Shown: in pieces, positions 23,227 through 36,870 of the stretch
Layout of the letters: every line of letters starts with the position of its first letter
Position numbering within the stretch: the stretch's first letter is position 1
From: Tigriopus japonicus
Taxonomy: Eukaryota; Arthropoda; Copepoda; Harpacticoida; Harpacticidae
NCBI GenBank assembly: GCA_010645155.1
Contig: CM021319.1
Location: 3,870,504 to 3,934,503 of the forward strand
Length of the DNA stretch: 64,000 nucleotides
Reading direction: 5' to 3'
Notes under the pieces: generated by a model
What the model saw: only the letters and a program-made list of their open reading frames with translations
The model's database searches: none
Told to the model about the DNA's origin: nothing
Position numbers and translations under genes: made by a program

Positions 23227-24426
23227 ATGAGTGATGCTAACCGGAAACGTAAATCGAGGGACAAGCAATTCTATGTTCAGCAAGCCAAGCGCAACAAGTT
23301 AGCCAAGTTCAGTTTGGTTCCCGGGATCAAAGGGTTCCTTTTGTTCTGCAACAAGCACGAGAAAGAGGCCATTCGGGAGGGATATCGAGTCCTCAACGAG
23401 TTTGCTGATAAAGCCAATGACGTTCTGAATGATGAAGGTCAGAACGCCAAAGAGGAAGAACCTTCGCTAGATCTCCAGACCGAAGATGAGATCGACGTGG
23501 ATCAGGCTTTGGATGCGGAACGCCAGGCTTTGGCTCGGGAGCATCAATTACCCTCGGAGGAAAAACGCTTTCAAGTGGTGGAGAGTGGGGCCCAAAATGT
23601 CTTGTTTATTCGCACCACGTGGAAAGATCCCGTCCAATTGGTCATGGACGTCATGAACGCGATCTTGGCATCTGGGGAACAAAAAACGCGATATCTCTTG
23701 CGTCTCTTGCCTGTCGAGGCTACGTGCAAAAGCCAAGAAACGGCCATCGAGAGGACGATTCAAACCATTCTGCCTCGATGGTTTAAGGACAAATCCGATG
23801 TCAGTTATGCCGTCCAGTTCAAATGCCGCCTGAACAGCAACTTGAACAAAGACCACATCACACGAATGATTGGTCGTCTGGTTCGCCAAGTCAATGATTC
23901 AGCCAAAGTGGACTTCAAGAATCCCGACTTCACCATCATGGTGGAGGTTATGAAAGGTAATTGTTGTCTAGGTGTCTTGCCCAAATACGCTCACTACCGC
24001 AAGTATAACTTGATCGAACTGGCCTCGTCTTCGAACAAGAAACAAGGGGATTCCAAGGGAGAAATCAATGATTCTGCGACATCTACCACTGAATGCTCCA
24101 AATCCGAGTCGAATGATGAGGAACATTCAAAGCTTGCAGAACCGACTAATGGGGCAGACGAGGACGAAAGTAGTAAATCGGATATGGATAAATCAATCAA
24201 AGGCTGTGATGAAGATGGGAACGAAAAGTCTCCTGCAGTTGCTACTTTAGATGACAATGGGAAACCTGTGGCAAATGATGATGTAGTAAGTAAACCTTTG
24301 TCCGCGTCCAAGGATGAGGTCGTGGTTAAGTCAAATGAGGACTTGACGGAACCATCAACAACACAATCTTCTCATTCCGTCGAAGTTGCCCAGGTCCAGC
24401 CGGAGATTCCTCAATCCGCCGTTTAA
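23227..24426 (+). CDS. THUMPD1: THUMP domain-containing protein 1 (tRNA acetylation adaptor)
   Basis: A single-exon 399-residue protein. The start RKRKSRDKQFYVQQAKR and the segment LVPGIKGFLLFCNKHEKEAIREGYRVLNEF match THUMPD1/Tan1. The THUMP fold spans roughly residues 110-260, including TRYLLRLLPVEATCK and the C-terminal strand with KGNCCLGVLPKY. In yeast and mammals this protein binds tRNA and helps NAT10 make N4-acetylcytidine in tRNA-Ser and tRNA-Leu. The last 130 residues are a disordered acidic and serine-rich tail (many DE, SK, STTQ runs), longer than usual. There is no intron, unlike vertebrate orthologues. It is convergent with MAEA, 121 bp apart. Confidence 0.93.
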   Translation: MSDANRKRKSRDKQFYVQQAKRNKLAKFSLVPGIKGFLLFCNKHEKEAIREGYRVLNEFADKANDVLNDEGQNAKEEEPSLDLQTEDEIDVDQALDAERQALAREHQLPSEEKRFQVVESGAQNVLFIRTTWKDPVQLVMDVMNAILASGEQKTRYLLRLLPVEATCKSQETAIERTIQTILPRWFKDKSDVSYAVQFKCRLNSNLNKDHITRMIGRLVRQVNDSAKVDFKNPDFTIMVEVMKGNCCLGVLPKYAHYRKYNLIELASSSNKKQGDSKGEINDSATSTTECSKSESNDEEHSKLAEPTNGADEDESSKSDMDKSIKGCDEDGNEKSPAVATLDDNGKPVANDDVVSKPLSASKDEVVVKSNEDLTEPSTTQSSHSVEVAQVQPEIPQSAV

Positions 24427-24547
24427 CGGAACTTTATTCAGCGTTATTGGAAACTGGCGAAGATAAATAATTTTTTCGAAAAGTATTTAAAGATGTTTGG
24501 AGTACAACATGTAAAAGGTTTTTATACGTGCTATTTTTTTGAATGAT

Positions 24548-25780
24548 TTACATGACGAACACTTTTTCGGCTTCGATAAAGGAATAGATCTCTTTTGTCC
24601 TGGGACAAACAATCCGTCCATCGTTGGCCAAAGACATGCGTGTGAGAGCATCCTCTCCATAGACGTAACCATTGGGCAGCATCATGGGCTGATTGTTTTC
24701 ATTTAAGGGCTTGCCGGTGATGTAGCAAATCAGACGGGATTGAGAACAATGGGCAAAAGGTAGATGTTCCGCTAAAGCGTTCAAGGGTACTTGACAAACC
24801 GGACATTCAAAGTTGCGATCGGAATAACATTTCTGAGTCTTCAAGGCTGATAATCCGGCTTGAAGTGCTACCGAAAAAACGGACTGATTCGAGAGCTGGA
24901 AGAGTCGATAGTTTTCGGCTCGAAATTGCTCAATGAGCTCCTGCCAACGGCTTTCTTTGAACATGTCACAATAAGGTTGAATCCGGGTGCCAGGTGGAAA
25001 GGCCAACAGAGCCATTCCTTGTTGCACGGTGGCCATCTGCTCGAGTTCGGTGGTGCTCAAGAACTTTCGGGCGTGCTTGACCGCGTCCATTTTACGGTTT
25101 TGCTTGACCAGTTCGATAAACTCTTGAAGGCGGACGTTGAACTCGAGGGTGGACTTCATTTTCCGCATCTTGGATTTGTTGTCGTGACACCAATTGAGGC
25201 ATTGACTCGTATCTTTCTTGAGAAGAGCCTCTTCCACCTCCTTGGCCACTAAGAACAGATTGATGTTGGTAAGATCTTCTATCTTGGCCACCTGTGCCAA
25301 TTTAATGGCCGTGTTGTAAAATCCGGAACGAAGGAAATGCTCCACTAACATCCGATCCACTCTGGTCTTTTCCCATGCTCGCAAGGCCGACGAATCCTTG
25401 TGCTCGGGAGCGCAACCGCCCTGTAAACAAAATCAAGCCAAAATTATAAAAGAAACCTTCCTCAGAATAGCCTATTCTCAAGGACTTGCCTTCAAATAGG
25501 TTAGCCGTTGTTTGAGGTTCTCCATGACGGCCACTTCGGATTGGACGGCCTCATCGGCTTTGGATTGGAACTGTTCCATTTTTTCGACGAGCACATCCAA
25601 ACTGGTGGCTAGATCGCTCAGGTTTTCCGGCGAATGAAGATTTCGCTCGAGCGTGTTCCTGGCCGCAGTCACATGGGACAATTCTCGCTCAATGGTCTTT
25701 TGCGCACTGCGGAAACGCTTGTTCAGCATCTCGTAGGGCACTTTCAAAGTGGGATGCTCCAAGGAACGGATGTCGGACAT
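24548..25780 (-). CDS. MAEA: E3 ubiquitin ligase MAEA (GID/CTLH complex)
   Basis: Two exons, 25780-25490 and 25420-24548, give 387 residues, close to human MAEA. The N terminus MSDIRSLEHPTLKVPYEMLN and a coiled coil precede LisH (VDRMLVEHFLRSGFYNTAIKLA), CTLH (FLVAKEVEEALLKKDTSQCL, WCHDNKSKMRKMKS) and CRA regions. The C-terminal degenerate RING of the GID type has CPVCQVPL, CYITGKPLNENN and MLPNGYVYGEDAL. With RMND5 it forms the catalytic core of the CTLH ligase, the counterpart of yeast Gid9. The 69-bp intron has a GC donor (AAG|GCAAGT): reading on reaches a stop within four codons and no GT donor keeps the frame. Confidence 0.94.
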
Positions 25781-25983
25781 TTTGAGCCTCGAGCCTTGTT
25801 CTGGTCACTTCGCACGTTTCTTGAATGTTCAAACGCGTTCGCATTACTTTGATGTTTAAACTGTTTTTTAGTAATTTCAACAATTTCAATTCGTAACAAT
25901 GTCCATGATTTTCTTGAGATGTCTTTGTTCCGGTTTTGGTGTGAATTCTAATTTTATTGTGCCTCTGAAACCTCAGTTTACTT

Positions 25984-26635
25984 CAGGGCTGCCAGGTAAT
26001 TGGAGACAAAAAACGCCAGATAAACCAATCAAAAACGCCATAAAAACGCCAGATTCCAGTTTCTTTCTTTTGCATTTATTCTAGACAAGATACACCATGC
26101 ATCAACCTTTCATCGATAAACTTAGCTTAGTTGAAGTTAATCATTGGGTAGAATTCATGCTTTGGGTTGATAAAGTTGAAAAAAGCACCCTTTTCAACAG
26201 ATTTGCTCTCAATAAGAACTAACTAATTTTGAACTAACTGATAAGAAATCATTTGCTGTTTTCAATTTTCCTTGCTATTTGGATTTGTCACTTCAGCAAA
26301 TTTTACTTACCTTCCCAGAACATGTAATTTGTTATTTACTATGCCAGCACATTTTGTTTATTTTATTTTTGAGTGAAAAATCGTGTTTCAACTAATCCTA
26401 AAACTCCAATTTGATTACGCCAAATTTCACGATTTTCATGTAAAAACCGCCAGAAACCTGTCAAAATGTTCTTGTCCGCCAAACTAAAAATTCGTTCCGC
26501 CAGACTGTGGCGTAAACAGCCAGAATGCCGCCAGATTTTTTTGTCCCGCCAAAAAAAAATCTCGCCGCCAAACAAGGCTTCAAACCGCCAGATACACCAA
26601 AATCTGGTGCCCCAAACCGCCATATGGCAGCCCTG
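25984..26635. mobile_element. hAT-like MITE with CGCCAGA subterminal repeats
   Basis: The ends CAGGGCTGCCA and TGGCAGCCCTG are perfect inverted repeats. The flanks GTTTACTT (25976-25983) and GTTTGCTT (26636-26643) match at seven of eight positions, consistent with an aged hAT 8-bp target duplication. Both subterminal regions carry many copies of CGCCAGA or CCGCCA. The centre is AT-rich and codes for nothing recognisable. Confidence 0.85.
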
Positions 26636-26765
26636 GTTTGCTTTACTGACAGATGATCATCAGCTGAGTAATCGGCCAAATCAGGCTAAATGGCCATCGC
26701 CTGCCTCCCCATGAAAGAGGGTAGTTCAATTTTGCAACAAAGGTGTGTACTAAAACCGCTTTGAT

Positions 26766-28307
<1,542 letters not shown>

Positions 28308-29262
28308 GGTGACAATTCGCTCACGATGGCGTAGCCACAACAAAATGCACCTTTATGATTCGAATCAACGTACTGGAAGGAAAGATCAGCTGGCTACGCC
28401 CCTATCTTCTATTGCCAAGTCTACCCAACCTCACAAGGCAAAATGGAACCCGGTTGAAATGAAGTATTACTTTTTTGAGAACGAGTTAATCGATCATGCC
28501 TTGAACTGTGTTCCTCTTCATGTGTTTGGTATTATCATCGCCTGTGTGGTTGGTTTGGTTTGAATGAGTTCTCAGAGGGTAAATTGTCTGTGGCATTTTT
28601 GTAGCAAGAACTCAGATGCTTCGATTGCTAAAGTTCAAATTGTTCCTTTGTCCAGTTTGAACAGGAGATAACATAAGACCTAGGAGAGGCAAAGATTGAA
28701 AGGAACTGAATCACTGAAAGATTGTTGACATTTCGGTTGTACAGTAAAATGATGCGTGAAGTGAAGAGGAGCCATTTGATTGCGTTTCTGGATCCTTTTT
28801 TGTGGCTTCACGGAGCACAACGAAATGGACCATTATTTGAGTTAATGAAACCGATTTCATAAGTTGTTGGATATGCTAGTGAGTTATGGGTGTAAGGTTG
28901 CTTGATTGATTTTAAGAATGACATTTATTCGATTTCACCCGAACGATACTTGTTCGTTTTCGTTGTTCCTGTTTTGTCCACCTTGTGGAGTAGTCCTTGG
29001 TGATGGCATGACGTCATATGAGAGCTCGGCAAGACTGGAACGTGTACGACTGACTGACTGACTAACTGATGCAGGGATAATGAACATCTATCTACATGCA
29101 TTCGACAGTGATGGCCACGACTGAATAGGAAAAGAGAGCCCATCGGAGCCTTCTCGTGCAGGTGTTTGGGTGGGGAATCGTAAGTTCAAGCGAAATACTC
29201 ACGATTCTTAGGGGATCTGGAATCATATGGTGGGCACATCTTCATGGTGAGAGCATAAAATC
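28308..29262. other. Divergent intergenic interval
   Basis: This 955-bp interval separates the divergent starts of a BTB zinc-finger gene and GOPC, so it should contain both promoters. I see no clear TATA box or other element to assign. Confidence 0.5.
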
Positions 29263-30600
29263 ATGACTTTCTCGAACCACCAAGTGAGCACAAGCATGGC
29301 CGGCTTCAAGTGGATGGATCTCTTGGAGAAAGAGTTCGACAAATCCTTTGTGAGCATGGACGAGGTGTTCAAGTCCGTGGCCGAAGAGTATGAAGTCTAT
29401 GAACTCTATGAAGCTAATCGCAAGGCTCTGGCCAACATGGGATCGTGCTTCGTTCAAGTTCTGCACAAAGCCCAAACCATCATTCAACAAAACGCCAAAC
29501 ACGAAGCCGAGCTCATCCATTTGAGAGAGGAATTGGCCGAATCCAAAGCCACATTGGCCAAGGTGGAATCCGAAAAGAAATACCTAGTTTGCAAGCTCCA
29601 ATCATCGCTATTGGAAAATCAGAAGTTGAAGGCTCCAGCCCAATCCAAGAATCGAGATGCTGCTAGCGACGAAAAGATTTGTGCCGATATTCAACTGAAA
29701 CTAGCCAATGAAATGGCCATCATTCAAAGGGTGGATTGGAATGCCAAGAAGATGGAGGAAAGGTGTAAGAATTTGGAAGAAGAAAATATCAGGCTCCGAA
29801 AGAGTCAAGTGGAATTAGAGAGTGAATTAGTGGGGGCCCGTCTCGACTCCAGATACTTGGACAAGGAATTGGCCGGAAGAATTCAACAGATCCAAATCTT
29901 GTTGGCCAATGGAACAAGCCAAGAGCACAAGCAGAAGGTTTGGAACCAAATCGAGACCGAAATGCATCTCCAGCGATCCAAGACCATCTCAAACATGTGC
30001 TACGCTAAACAGCGCATCAAGGACTCGTCTCGAACGCAGGATTCCATGGAAAGTGAACGAAAAGAGTCCTTCACGGATCCCAAAAGCCGCATCAAGCAAG
30101 TCCACATTCACAAGAACGACTCTGAGGAACTGGGCATGGCCATATTAGGGGGCAAAGAACATGGTTTGCCCATCATGATATCGGAAGTATTTCCCCACAC
30201 AGCCGTGGGACGTTGCCAAAAAATCTCGGCCGGGGATGTAATTCTTGCCGTGAATGGAGACAGCTTCCATGATCTTGGCCACCATGAGGCGGTCAAGTAC
30301 CTGTCTGCTCTTCGGGGGGCCATTAAATTGGACCTGGAGCATCGAGTCGATGATAACATTGAAGACGTGTGTGATATGGCAACAAGGTATTACGAGATTT
30401 TTGGCGATCTTCAGGATCCAATTGGGGACAGTCAGGCTGGGCCCCGAATGTCTCTTTCGCGACCTGGACAGGCTAAAGACACGAGGCCGCGATCGGCTTC
30501 AATTGATTCGCGAGCCTCAACAAACTCTCTAAGAGAATTGCCACAAATCCATTCCAGCCCGAAAAAATCCACCTTAAACGGAAAAATATCTTCAATCTAA
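29263..30600 (+). CDS. GOPC: Golgi-associated PDZ and coiled-coil protein (PIST/CAL)
   Basis: A single-exon 445-residue protein. The N-terminal block WMDLLEKEFDKSFV matches GOPC, followed by long coiled coils (about residues 80-245) with the conserved LDSRYLDKELAGRIQQIQIL and WNQIETEMHLQRSKTI. A PDZ domain spans about 280-365 (LGMAILGGKEHGLPIMISEV, with LGMA in the carboxylate-binding loop). GOPC sits on the trans-Golgi, binds Rab6-linked partners, syntaxin-6 and C-terminal PDZ ligands of membrane proteins, and directs them to the surface or lysosome. A second ATG at 29293 (context AGCATGG) would give a product starting MAGFKWMD, closer to the family start. Absence of introns is unusual compared with vertebrates. 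Confidence 0.95.
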   Translation: MTFSNHQVSTSMAGFKWMDLLEKEFDKSFVSMDEVFKSVAEEYEVYELYEANRKALANMGSCFVQVLHKAQTIIQQNAKHEAELIHLREELAESKATLAKVESEKKYLVCKLQSSLLENQKLKAPAQSKNRDAASDEKICADIQLKLANEMAIIQRVDWNAKKMEERCKNLEEENIRLRKSQVELESELVGARLDSRYLDKELAGRIQQIQILLANGTSQEHKQKVWNQIETEMHLQRSKTISNMCYAKQRIKDSSRTQDSMESERKESFTDPKSRIKQVHIHKNDSEELGMAILGGKEHGLPIMISEVFPHTAVGRCQKISAGDVILAVNGDSFHDLGHHEAVKYLSALRGAIKLDLEHRVDDNIEDVCDMATRYYEIFGDLQDPIGDSQAGPRMSLSRPGQAKDTRPRSASIDSRASTNSLRELPQIHSSPKKSTLNGKISSI

Positions 30601-30969
30601 TTTGCCAAATGCTGCTTTACTTAGAATCCAAGTTTTGTGATCATACTTTTATGTAAAGAGTGTTTGCTATATCAACCGTTGACATTTGTTGCACTATGTG
30701 TGAAAGAACATTCATTGACCATACATGCAGTTGTTGAAATCAGTGTTATTGACCCATCCTATGGGTATCAATAAGGACCCAAAGATCCTTTCAATGAGGC
30801 TGCTTTATATTCTTTGGGCGCAGTCCATCAAAACAAGGCACTTTAGCTGGTTATGAAGGCTCTGAAAGATCCGTCTTTAGTTAATGTTTTATAGGTTTAT
30901 AGTTAGTCAATCTGCTCTTTGTAAAATGAGATATTTTCTGGAGCTGAATTAGTTCGTTTGTTGGAAGAA

Positions 30970-33795
30970 TCAAAATTCAATATCACCATCGTAGTCATCA
31001 ACTTGAAGCGGGGAAGCAAATTTGACTTCGCTCTTCTTCTTCCTCTCGTGAGGCAGTCTAAACGAAGGGTTAAAATTTTTCTGTGGATTGTTGTTCGGTT
31101 TCTTGTAGAATCCTGGCTTGAAAGGCTCCGTTGGGGGCTCTCTGTAGTGAATTCGTTCATCATCCTCTGTTGTTGATGTTTGGGAAGGAGCCCGCAATCG
31201 TCGTTGGCATGTGGGTGTAGCTGGAGTAGATTTGGATCCTGATCCGTAAACAGACTGGAAATATCAAAAACAGAATATCATTCACTAGTTGATTTTGAAA
31301 CCCTCATTATCAGTTACTTGATTCCTCGCGTCTCCTTTGAATTGGACCCGAGGCTCCATTTCGTGTTGCTCCATCCTAGAGGAACTATATTTGCTCTGAG
31401 TATGGCTCTCTACAGCATTGCTCCTCTGATGACTTTTAATCGTTTCTTGGCGTGCAAGAACCTCTTCTTGTTGAAGTCTTAACTCTTCCTGACGAATTTG
31501 CTCTAACTGGTTATCATGCTCGAATCCTTCATTCATGTTGCTTTCCACGTGATCCTCTTTGTAATATTGACTATTGGCGTCTGTGCCTAATTCCTCCAAA
31601 TTTTCTGCCACGGAATATTTATCTTCTAGAATCGGAATATTTCCTGGGAACTGGAATCATAAGAGAGTTCTAGCTATTAAGTACACTGGATGTCCGTTTT
31701 TTTCAAGGATCAAACTCACCGATGATGTAACTTGATTTACCACTTGTCCATTGATGATCGTTGTGGCTGAGGATTGGCCATACGAGGCGGAAAACGAATA
31801 GCTCTGAGACGAAGATGATTGGATTTGAGTTTCTTCCTCCACGAGGAAACCTCCTTCGTCGGTAGCATATTCTTTTCGAACCGTCACCGGTGATGGGGGC
31901 AAAATCCGCACCCCTCCCTTGAGACTTTCCTCTTTACCCTCTTGGCGCCGGACCTCCTCCTTACGAACGATTTGCTCCTGTTGCATGGCAATCATTTTCG
32001 CTTTCTCCTTGACGGGTATAAACTCGACCGTGTTAGTTGAAGTGGTTACAGAAGAGGTTTCGCTTTCATTCGTTGGCGAGAATACTTGACGCGAGGGTGA
32101 GAACATGATCTTGGTTTTGGGAGGTAAGCTTGGTGGCGTGTCCCTTGAGGAAGAATTTTGCAGGAAATGAGATTCTTGAACACTGGAAGAAGAGCTGGAG
32201 ACGTTTTGGGTGGTCCTCAATTGTGACATGAACTGATTGGTAAAATCCTCGGCATTGCTTTGAGCCCCCGCTACATTGGCATTTAAACGCTCCTCCCAAC
32301 CATCAGAGGCATGGTCGCCGCGTTTGGGCGTATTTTGCATCACCTGCTTCCTGGCTTTAGCTTGCTCCTGCAAATACGAAGGCCCGTCGCTTTCCTGTTT
32401 CCGAACTTGCGCCTTGTTGCCCACGCGATCGCTCCTGATTTCACTCAAATCTACTTTCCATCCCATGTTCCGCAGCATCTCATACAGTTTCTGGATCGCC
32501 TCATCTGACTCCCAGTATGGAGGTCCGTGGGGCCCATCCACTTCTGGTGGAGGTGCATTGGCGGGTGGAAAGTCCATGGGCACGCTCCTGTACTCCATAA
32601 AATTGGGATCCCGTCCATGTGGATCCAAAGAATTTTTCCACATGGGAAGGATTCTGCCAGTGTCGTCGCAACGGTATCCGCGGTGAGAAATATCGCCAGG
32701 AACAAACTTGGATGGTCGGGGTGCAGTGCCTCCCGTTCCTGATGGTCTTTTTTGAACACCTTGTAAGGCACTCTCTGGCGAGAATTTCATAGGCATTAGG
32801 CCCATTTTTGAGAGAGGGGTTGGCTCATAGTCCGGTAGGTTGGCCAAATATTCCATAACTCTTGGAAGCGGTGTGCTAGCCGCATTCTTTGTCATGTTTG
32901 CAATGTCTTCTGGAGTAAGTTCAGGCTCCTGGTAACCAACGCAAGGTTTCAGTCGCTGATCTTCCATCTTCCAAGTGAGCCGATTCCCAGTCAACCACTT
33001 CTCAGGAAGATACAAATCCTCAACACCCCCTTCCCCGGGTCCAATGATGAATTCAGCCTCGCACAAAGCTTCACCCAACGGATTGACTGCTCGACACGTG
33101 TAGATACCAGAGTCGCTTTCACTGATTCTATGGAAAACCAAACTGTATCGGATATGGTCGATCTGTTTGACTTCGATCCTCCGTTCGGGAACGTATCTGT
33201 TGGGAAACCCATTGTAGTTTTCAGTGTGTACTTTGCTGGTGACAATTTCATCTTCCTTATACCAGGTGACCTCAGGGAGAGGCCAACCCCCGACCTCCAC
33301 TTCTGAGACCAATCTGGCACCTGAAGAGGTTTCAGTATCCACTAAGCGCTTCCAGAACACTGGAGGGAATTGCTTTTTCCGGACTATTAGATCACAATTC
33401 GAGATGTCATGGCCTAAACGGTTCTGTGCCACCAAGGTGTACTTTCCCATGTGATGCTCTCTGGCATAGCGAATGATAAAAGTGGACATCTTTCTTGAGT
33501 GGTGAATTTCCACATCTTCCCAGCCTCGTTCCCCTGGAACTACTTCTTCGTCATCAAAATACCAACTGAATATCGGTTGAGGCTGGGAATCCACAATACC
33601 CTCGAAAAACACTCGGGCTCCCTCCTCCACGGCATTTCCCTCAATTTTGGTCACGAACCGGGGAATGCAAGGAGCCTTGGGGCCAAGTTTCAGTGAGTCG
33701 TTTTGGGCGTTCTTCGGGAAGTAGTCCTTTCTGTACTCCGTGGGGTACATTTCCTTTTGGATGTAGGCATCCCGCATTGGTTTGTAGTAATCCAT
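30970..33795 (-). CDS. I-set immunoglobulin protein, muscle/cytoskeletal type
   Basis: Exons 33795-31720, 31650-31318 and 31254-30970 join in phase 0 for 897 residues. Two I-set domains occupy roughly residues 42-140 and 147-255; the second has the textbook SDSGIYTCRAVNPLGEALCEAEF. No signal peptide or membrane segment is seen, so it is intracellular. The rest is low-complexity and probably disordered, with conserved-looking islands (VDGPHGPPYWESDEAIQKL, MGWKVDLSEIRSDR), serine-rich stretches and a Gln/Glu-rich coiled coil near residues 700-790. This layout resembles palladin, myopalladin and zormin-like Z-disc proteins, but I do not recognise a specific orthologue. Assignment to muscle is inference from the family. 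Confidence 0.82.
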
Positions 33796-35366
33796 CTTGT
33801 GCGCGCTTTGTACGTATTTAGGATGGCCACTCGGAAAAGAATTGCTTTGAGGTCAATATTCACCCACTCGATTGATTGAATTGCTCATAACGATTAAGTC
33901 TGATGACCTGGTGTCACAGCCACGGTTCCGATTGAGGACTACGGATAACACAAGGAAAGTTATCTGCACTCGTAGCTCCTCATCTGCTTGCTTGATCTTC
34001 CTTAGGACCCGTTTCAAAGATGAATCAGGATGTTTTATCATCATTGACAGACACAGTGTTTGGCATTGCCTTGTTTGCCCGGTTGGGTCGGTCAGAATAT
34101 GTCCGAAATGAACATCCGCCCAACTAACTAGCAAATGATCTCACATCTTTTTAAACTTTGACTTTCTTTTCGAGGTGAATGATGGCGATGCCCTTGAACA
34201 TGTTGGCCGACTTAATCCCGATTTTAGCCGTCATGCAGGAGCGGAAAGGACGGCCAAGGCAACGGGGATTGTTCTAGGATAGTCTACATAGTAGCAGTGC
34301 CGTGAGTACGTCAAAAAGTGTTCTGTTCACATGCACCCTCAGGTTGGCCTTCATTGGGCGGATGAGAGGTGTGCTAGTTGGCTCTAACCTCCTTCTTGTG
34401 CTCGAAACGCTTTCTCCGTCCTAGGTATTCTTGGGAAGCTTTTTACGTGAATTTTTGAATTCAGCAATTTTCCCCAAAGCACCCAAACTTGAATGAGCTC
34501 AAAACAGTTCTGGGGCGGCCGACACTTGTTTTACATTCTTGCATTACGTTCGCACGTTGGTATTCAAGACTGAAGTGTGCATGGTTGAAGAAAAGCCGGA
34601 GAAACAAAGTGAATTTCTCTGATTTGATTACCAATTGCCAATTTCATGTTATGTGATCATGCCAAATCATTAAAGAGTCTTGCTAATTCTTTGAACTTCT
34701 GAGAAAGTGATATGGCAGATTGGCATTCCTTGAATCCGCTTTTAATAATGATTATCGTCTTTGTTCTATCAAGGTTGTCTATCTGTACCTACTGTCCTTC
34801 ACGGAGTTCTCTTTCTTTGGCTTTATGCCCAAACGGAATTCCGCTCGCTCGCTCGTTTTGTTCGAGACACCCACTCCTAGAGGATACATGATTTCAGGTC
34901 CTTTAATTTTGAACAGTGTTGTAAAAGTTTAATCATTGACGAACTTCATGATGAAATCTGAGTCATCCATGTGCTTTGCTGACTTTGACAGAGCAAGCAG
35001 GTGTTTGCACTTGAACTTAGCAACTTAAAAGAGTGCCATGAATAGTGTTTGTAAATCCTATGTTTTTGCCAAATATTGAATTCCCTAGAATTTTGTATTT
35101 TAAAGCAGAATCTTTGCTCAAAAAGCGAGTTACAGATAAAGCAAAGCTTGACATTCATTTGATTTTCAAAAGTATTGTAATAGCATAGGCTTGAAGCGCC
35201 CCTTAGCTTTCACCATGTGGCGTTATCGATTACATACGATTGGACACTCCACAGTCAAAGATTGTTGCTGATCAGTAGGCCTATGTGAACAATTCTGACA
35301 AAACTTAAGAGTGTGGCACCATTCACATATTTCTAGCAGTTTGGTGTTCAGTAAACTAGGAGAAAA
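33796..35366. other. Divergent intergenic interval
   Basis: About 1.57 kb between the starts of the Ig protein gene (minus) and RNF14 (plus). Two short purine/pyrimidine-biased patches occur, but I see no gene. At 35268-35281, TGCTGATCAGTAGG resembles the terminus of the element at 5501-6052, possibly a solo end. Confidence 0.5.
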
Positions 35367-36740
35367 ATGGAGGCTCAAAAAGAAGAGATTTTAGTGCTGC
35401 AATCCATCTTCACAGATCTCGAGTTCCAATGGAACGAACACTTGCGAAAGGGCCTTTTCCGTCTGGAAATCAGCGTTCCATCGAACTTTTTTGTATTTCT
35501 CTCCGTGACCGGAGCAGAATCTATTCTGAGGCATTCAATTGAGTATTTATCGCCGTTAACGTTAGACTTTGACTTACCCCAGGATTACCCTGAGATCTCT
35601 GCGCCAAAGTTCGAAATCAAATGCGACTGGATGAACACGAATTTATTGGCATCTCTTAACGAGGGCTTGCTGCAGATTTGGGAACAGGATCAAGGCCCAA
35701 TCCTTTTTGCCTGGACCGTTTTCCTTAAAGAGATTGGATTCACCCATCTTGACAAAGGCAGTGGCTTGGAAGTGGAAACGCAAAGCGTATTGTCAGATAT
35801 TTTGGCCAATGATCAAGAGCAAAAGGCCAAGAAATTTCGCGAAGGCATCCAGACATGCCAGATTTGCTTTATTGACACCCCTGGGTGGACTTTTCTGATC
35901 ATCTCCGGTTGCCAGCATGCTTTTTGCTCAGATTGCTTAACTCAATATTGCCTTGGAAAAATTGAAGATGGAGCCATGAGATCGATTTCTTGTCCATTCC
36001 CAAATTGTGAGTACTCAGTGGAGACTAACGTAGTGAAAAAGCTGGTACCTTCGGAACTGTTTGAAAAATATGATGCCATGCGGTTGAATATGTTTCTTCG
36101 GACAATTAGTGGAACGACTTGGTGTCCACGTGTCAATTGTCAACATCTTGCCGAAGTCCATGGCGATCAATGTGGACAATGCCCCGCTTGCGGGTTCGTA
36201 TTCTGTCTTACTTGCAACAAGGCCTTTCACGGGAGCAACAACGCATGTCACGGAGATGAAAAGGAGGACTCGCTCGAACACAAAAATAACGAAGTATTTT
36301 CGCTTCTCAGAATTATTCAAAAGAAGGGTCCCATGGAAGCGTGTACCCATTTGAATCGCATTGTTGATACACTCTTCGGTTACTTGACGTCAAGTGAAAA
36401 ATTCAAGATGATTGGAATCTATCTTGAGGGACAAAGTGAGAAAAAGAAAATGTACGACGATTTTTTCGGTCGACCCTTCATGACCTACTTTGCGCTATCT
36501 CAATCTGGAAACCGGTCACTGGCGTATGAGGCGTGTCTAAAAGCGTTTCAAGAAGATTGGGATGATGATGACGTCTTGCGACCTTTCCATTTGGTTAGTA
36601 AATTTGCCAATATGAAACCTTGCCCGTTTTGCTTCATACCTATTGAGAAAAATGGGGGCTGTCACCACATGCATTGCTCCGTGTGTGGTTCACATTTTTG
36701 TTGGGATTGTATGAATTTGATGGGACAGTGCATTTGCTAA
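35367..36740 (+). CDS. RNF14: RBR E3 ubiquitin ligase RNF14
   Basis: A single-exon 457-residue protein. An N-terminal RWD domain (about 1-125; [10 protein letters not shown] and [14 protein letters not shown]) precedes the RING1-IBR-RING2 module: RING1 from about residue 164 ([21 protein letters not shown]), IBR ([19 protein letters not shown]) and RING2 ([24 protein letters not shown]). The cysteine in GGCHHM is the expected catalytic residue that accepts ubiquitin as a thioester before transfer. RNF14 acts on stalled ribosomes and RNA-protein crosslinks and is known as the androgen-receptor coactivator ARA54. RWD, RING1, IBR and RING2 all look intact. It is convergent with the next gene, 130 bp between stops. 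Confidence 0.94.
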   Translation: MEAQKEEILVLQSIFTDLEFQWNEHLRKGLFRLEISVPSNFFVFLSVTGAESILRHSIEYLSPLTLDFDLPQDYPEISAPKFEIKCDWMNTNLLASLNEGLLQIWEQDQGPILFAWTVFLKEIGFTHLDKGSGLEVETQSVLSDILANDQEQKAKKFREGIQTCQICFIDTPGWTFLIISGCQHAFCSDCLTQYCLGKIEDGAMRSISCPFPNCEYSVETNVVKKLVPSELFEKYDAMRLNMFLRTISGTTWCPRVNCQHLAEVHGDQCGQCPACGFVFCLTCNKAFHGSNNACHGDEKEDSLEHKNNEVFSLLRIIQKKGPMEACTHLNRIVDTLFGYLTSSEKFKMIGIYLEGQSEKKKMYDDFFGRPFMTYFALSQSGNRSLAYEACLKAFQEDWDDDDVLRPFHLVSKFANMKPCPFCFIPIEKNGGCHHMHCSVCGSHFCWDCMNLMGQCIC

Positions 36741-36870
36741 TACTGGGGTGGCTAATCTACATACTTAAAACTCCAAATACATGCTTAATAACCTACAGTA
36801 AAATGTATTGTTCTCTAATTGTTCAAAACAGAGGATGTTACAGTGTTTTGGACAAGTCTTGGCTAAAGGT

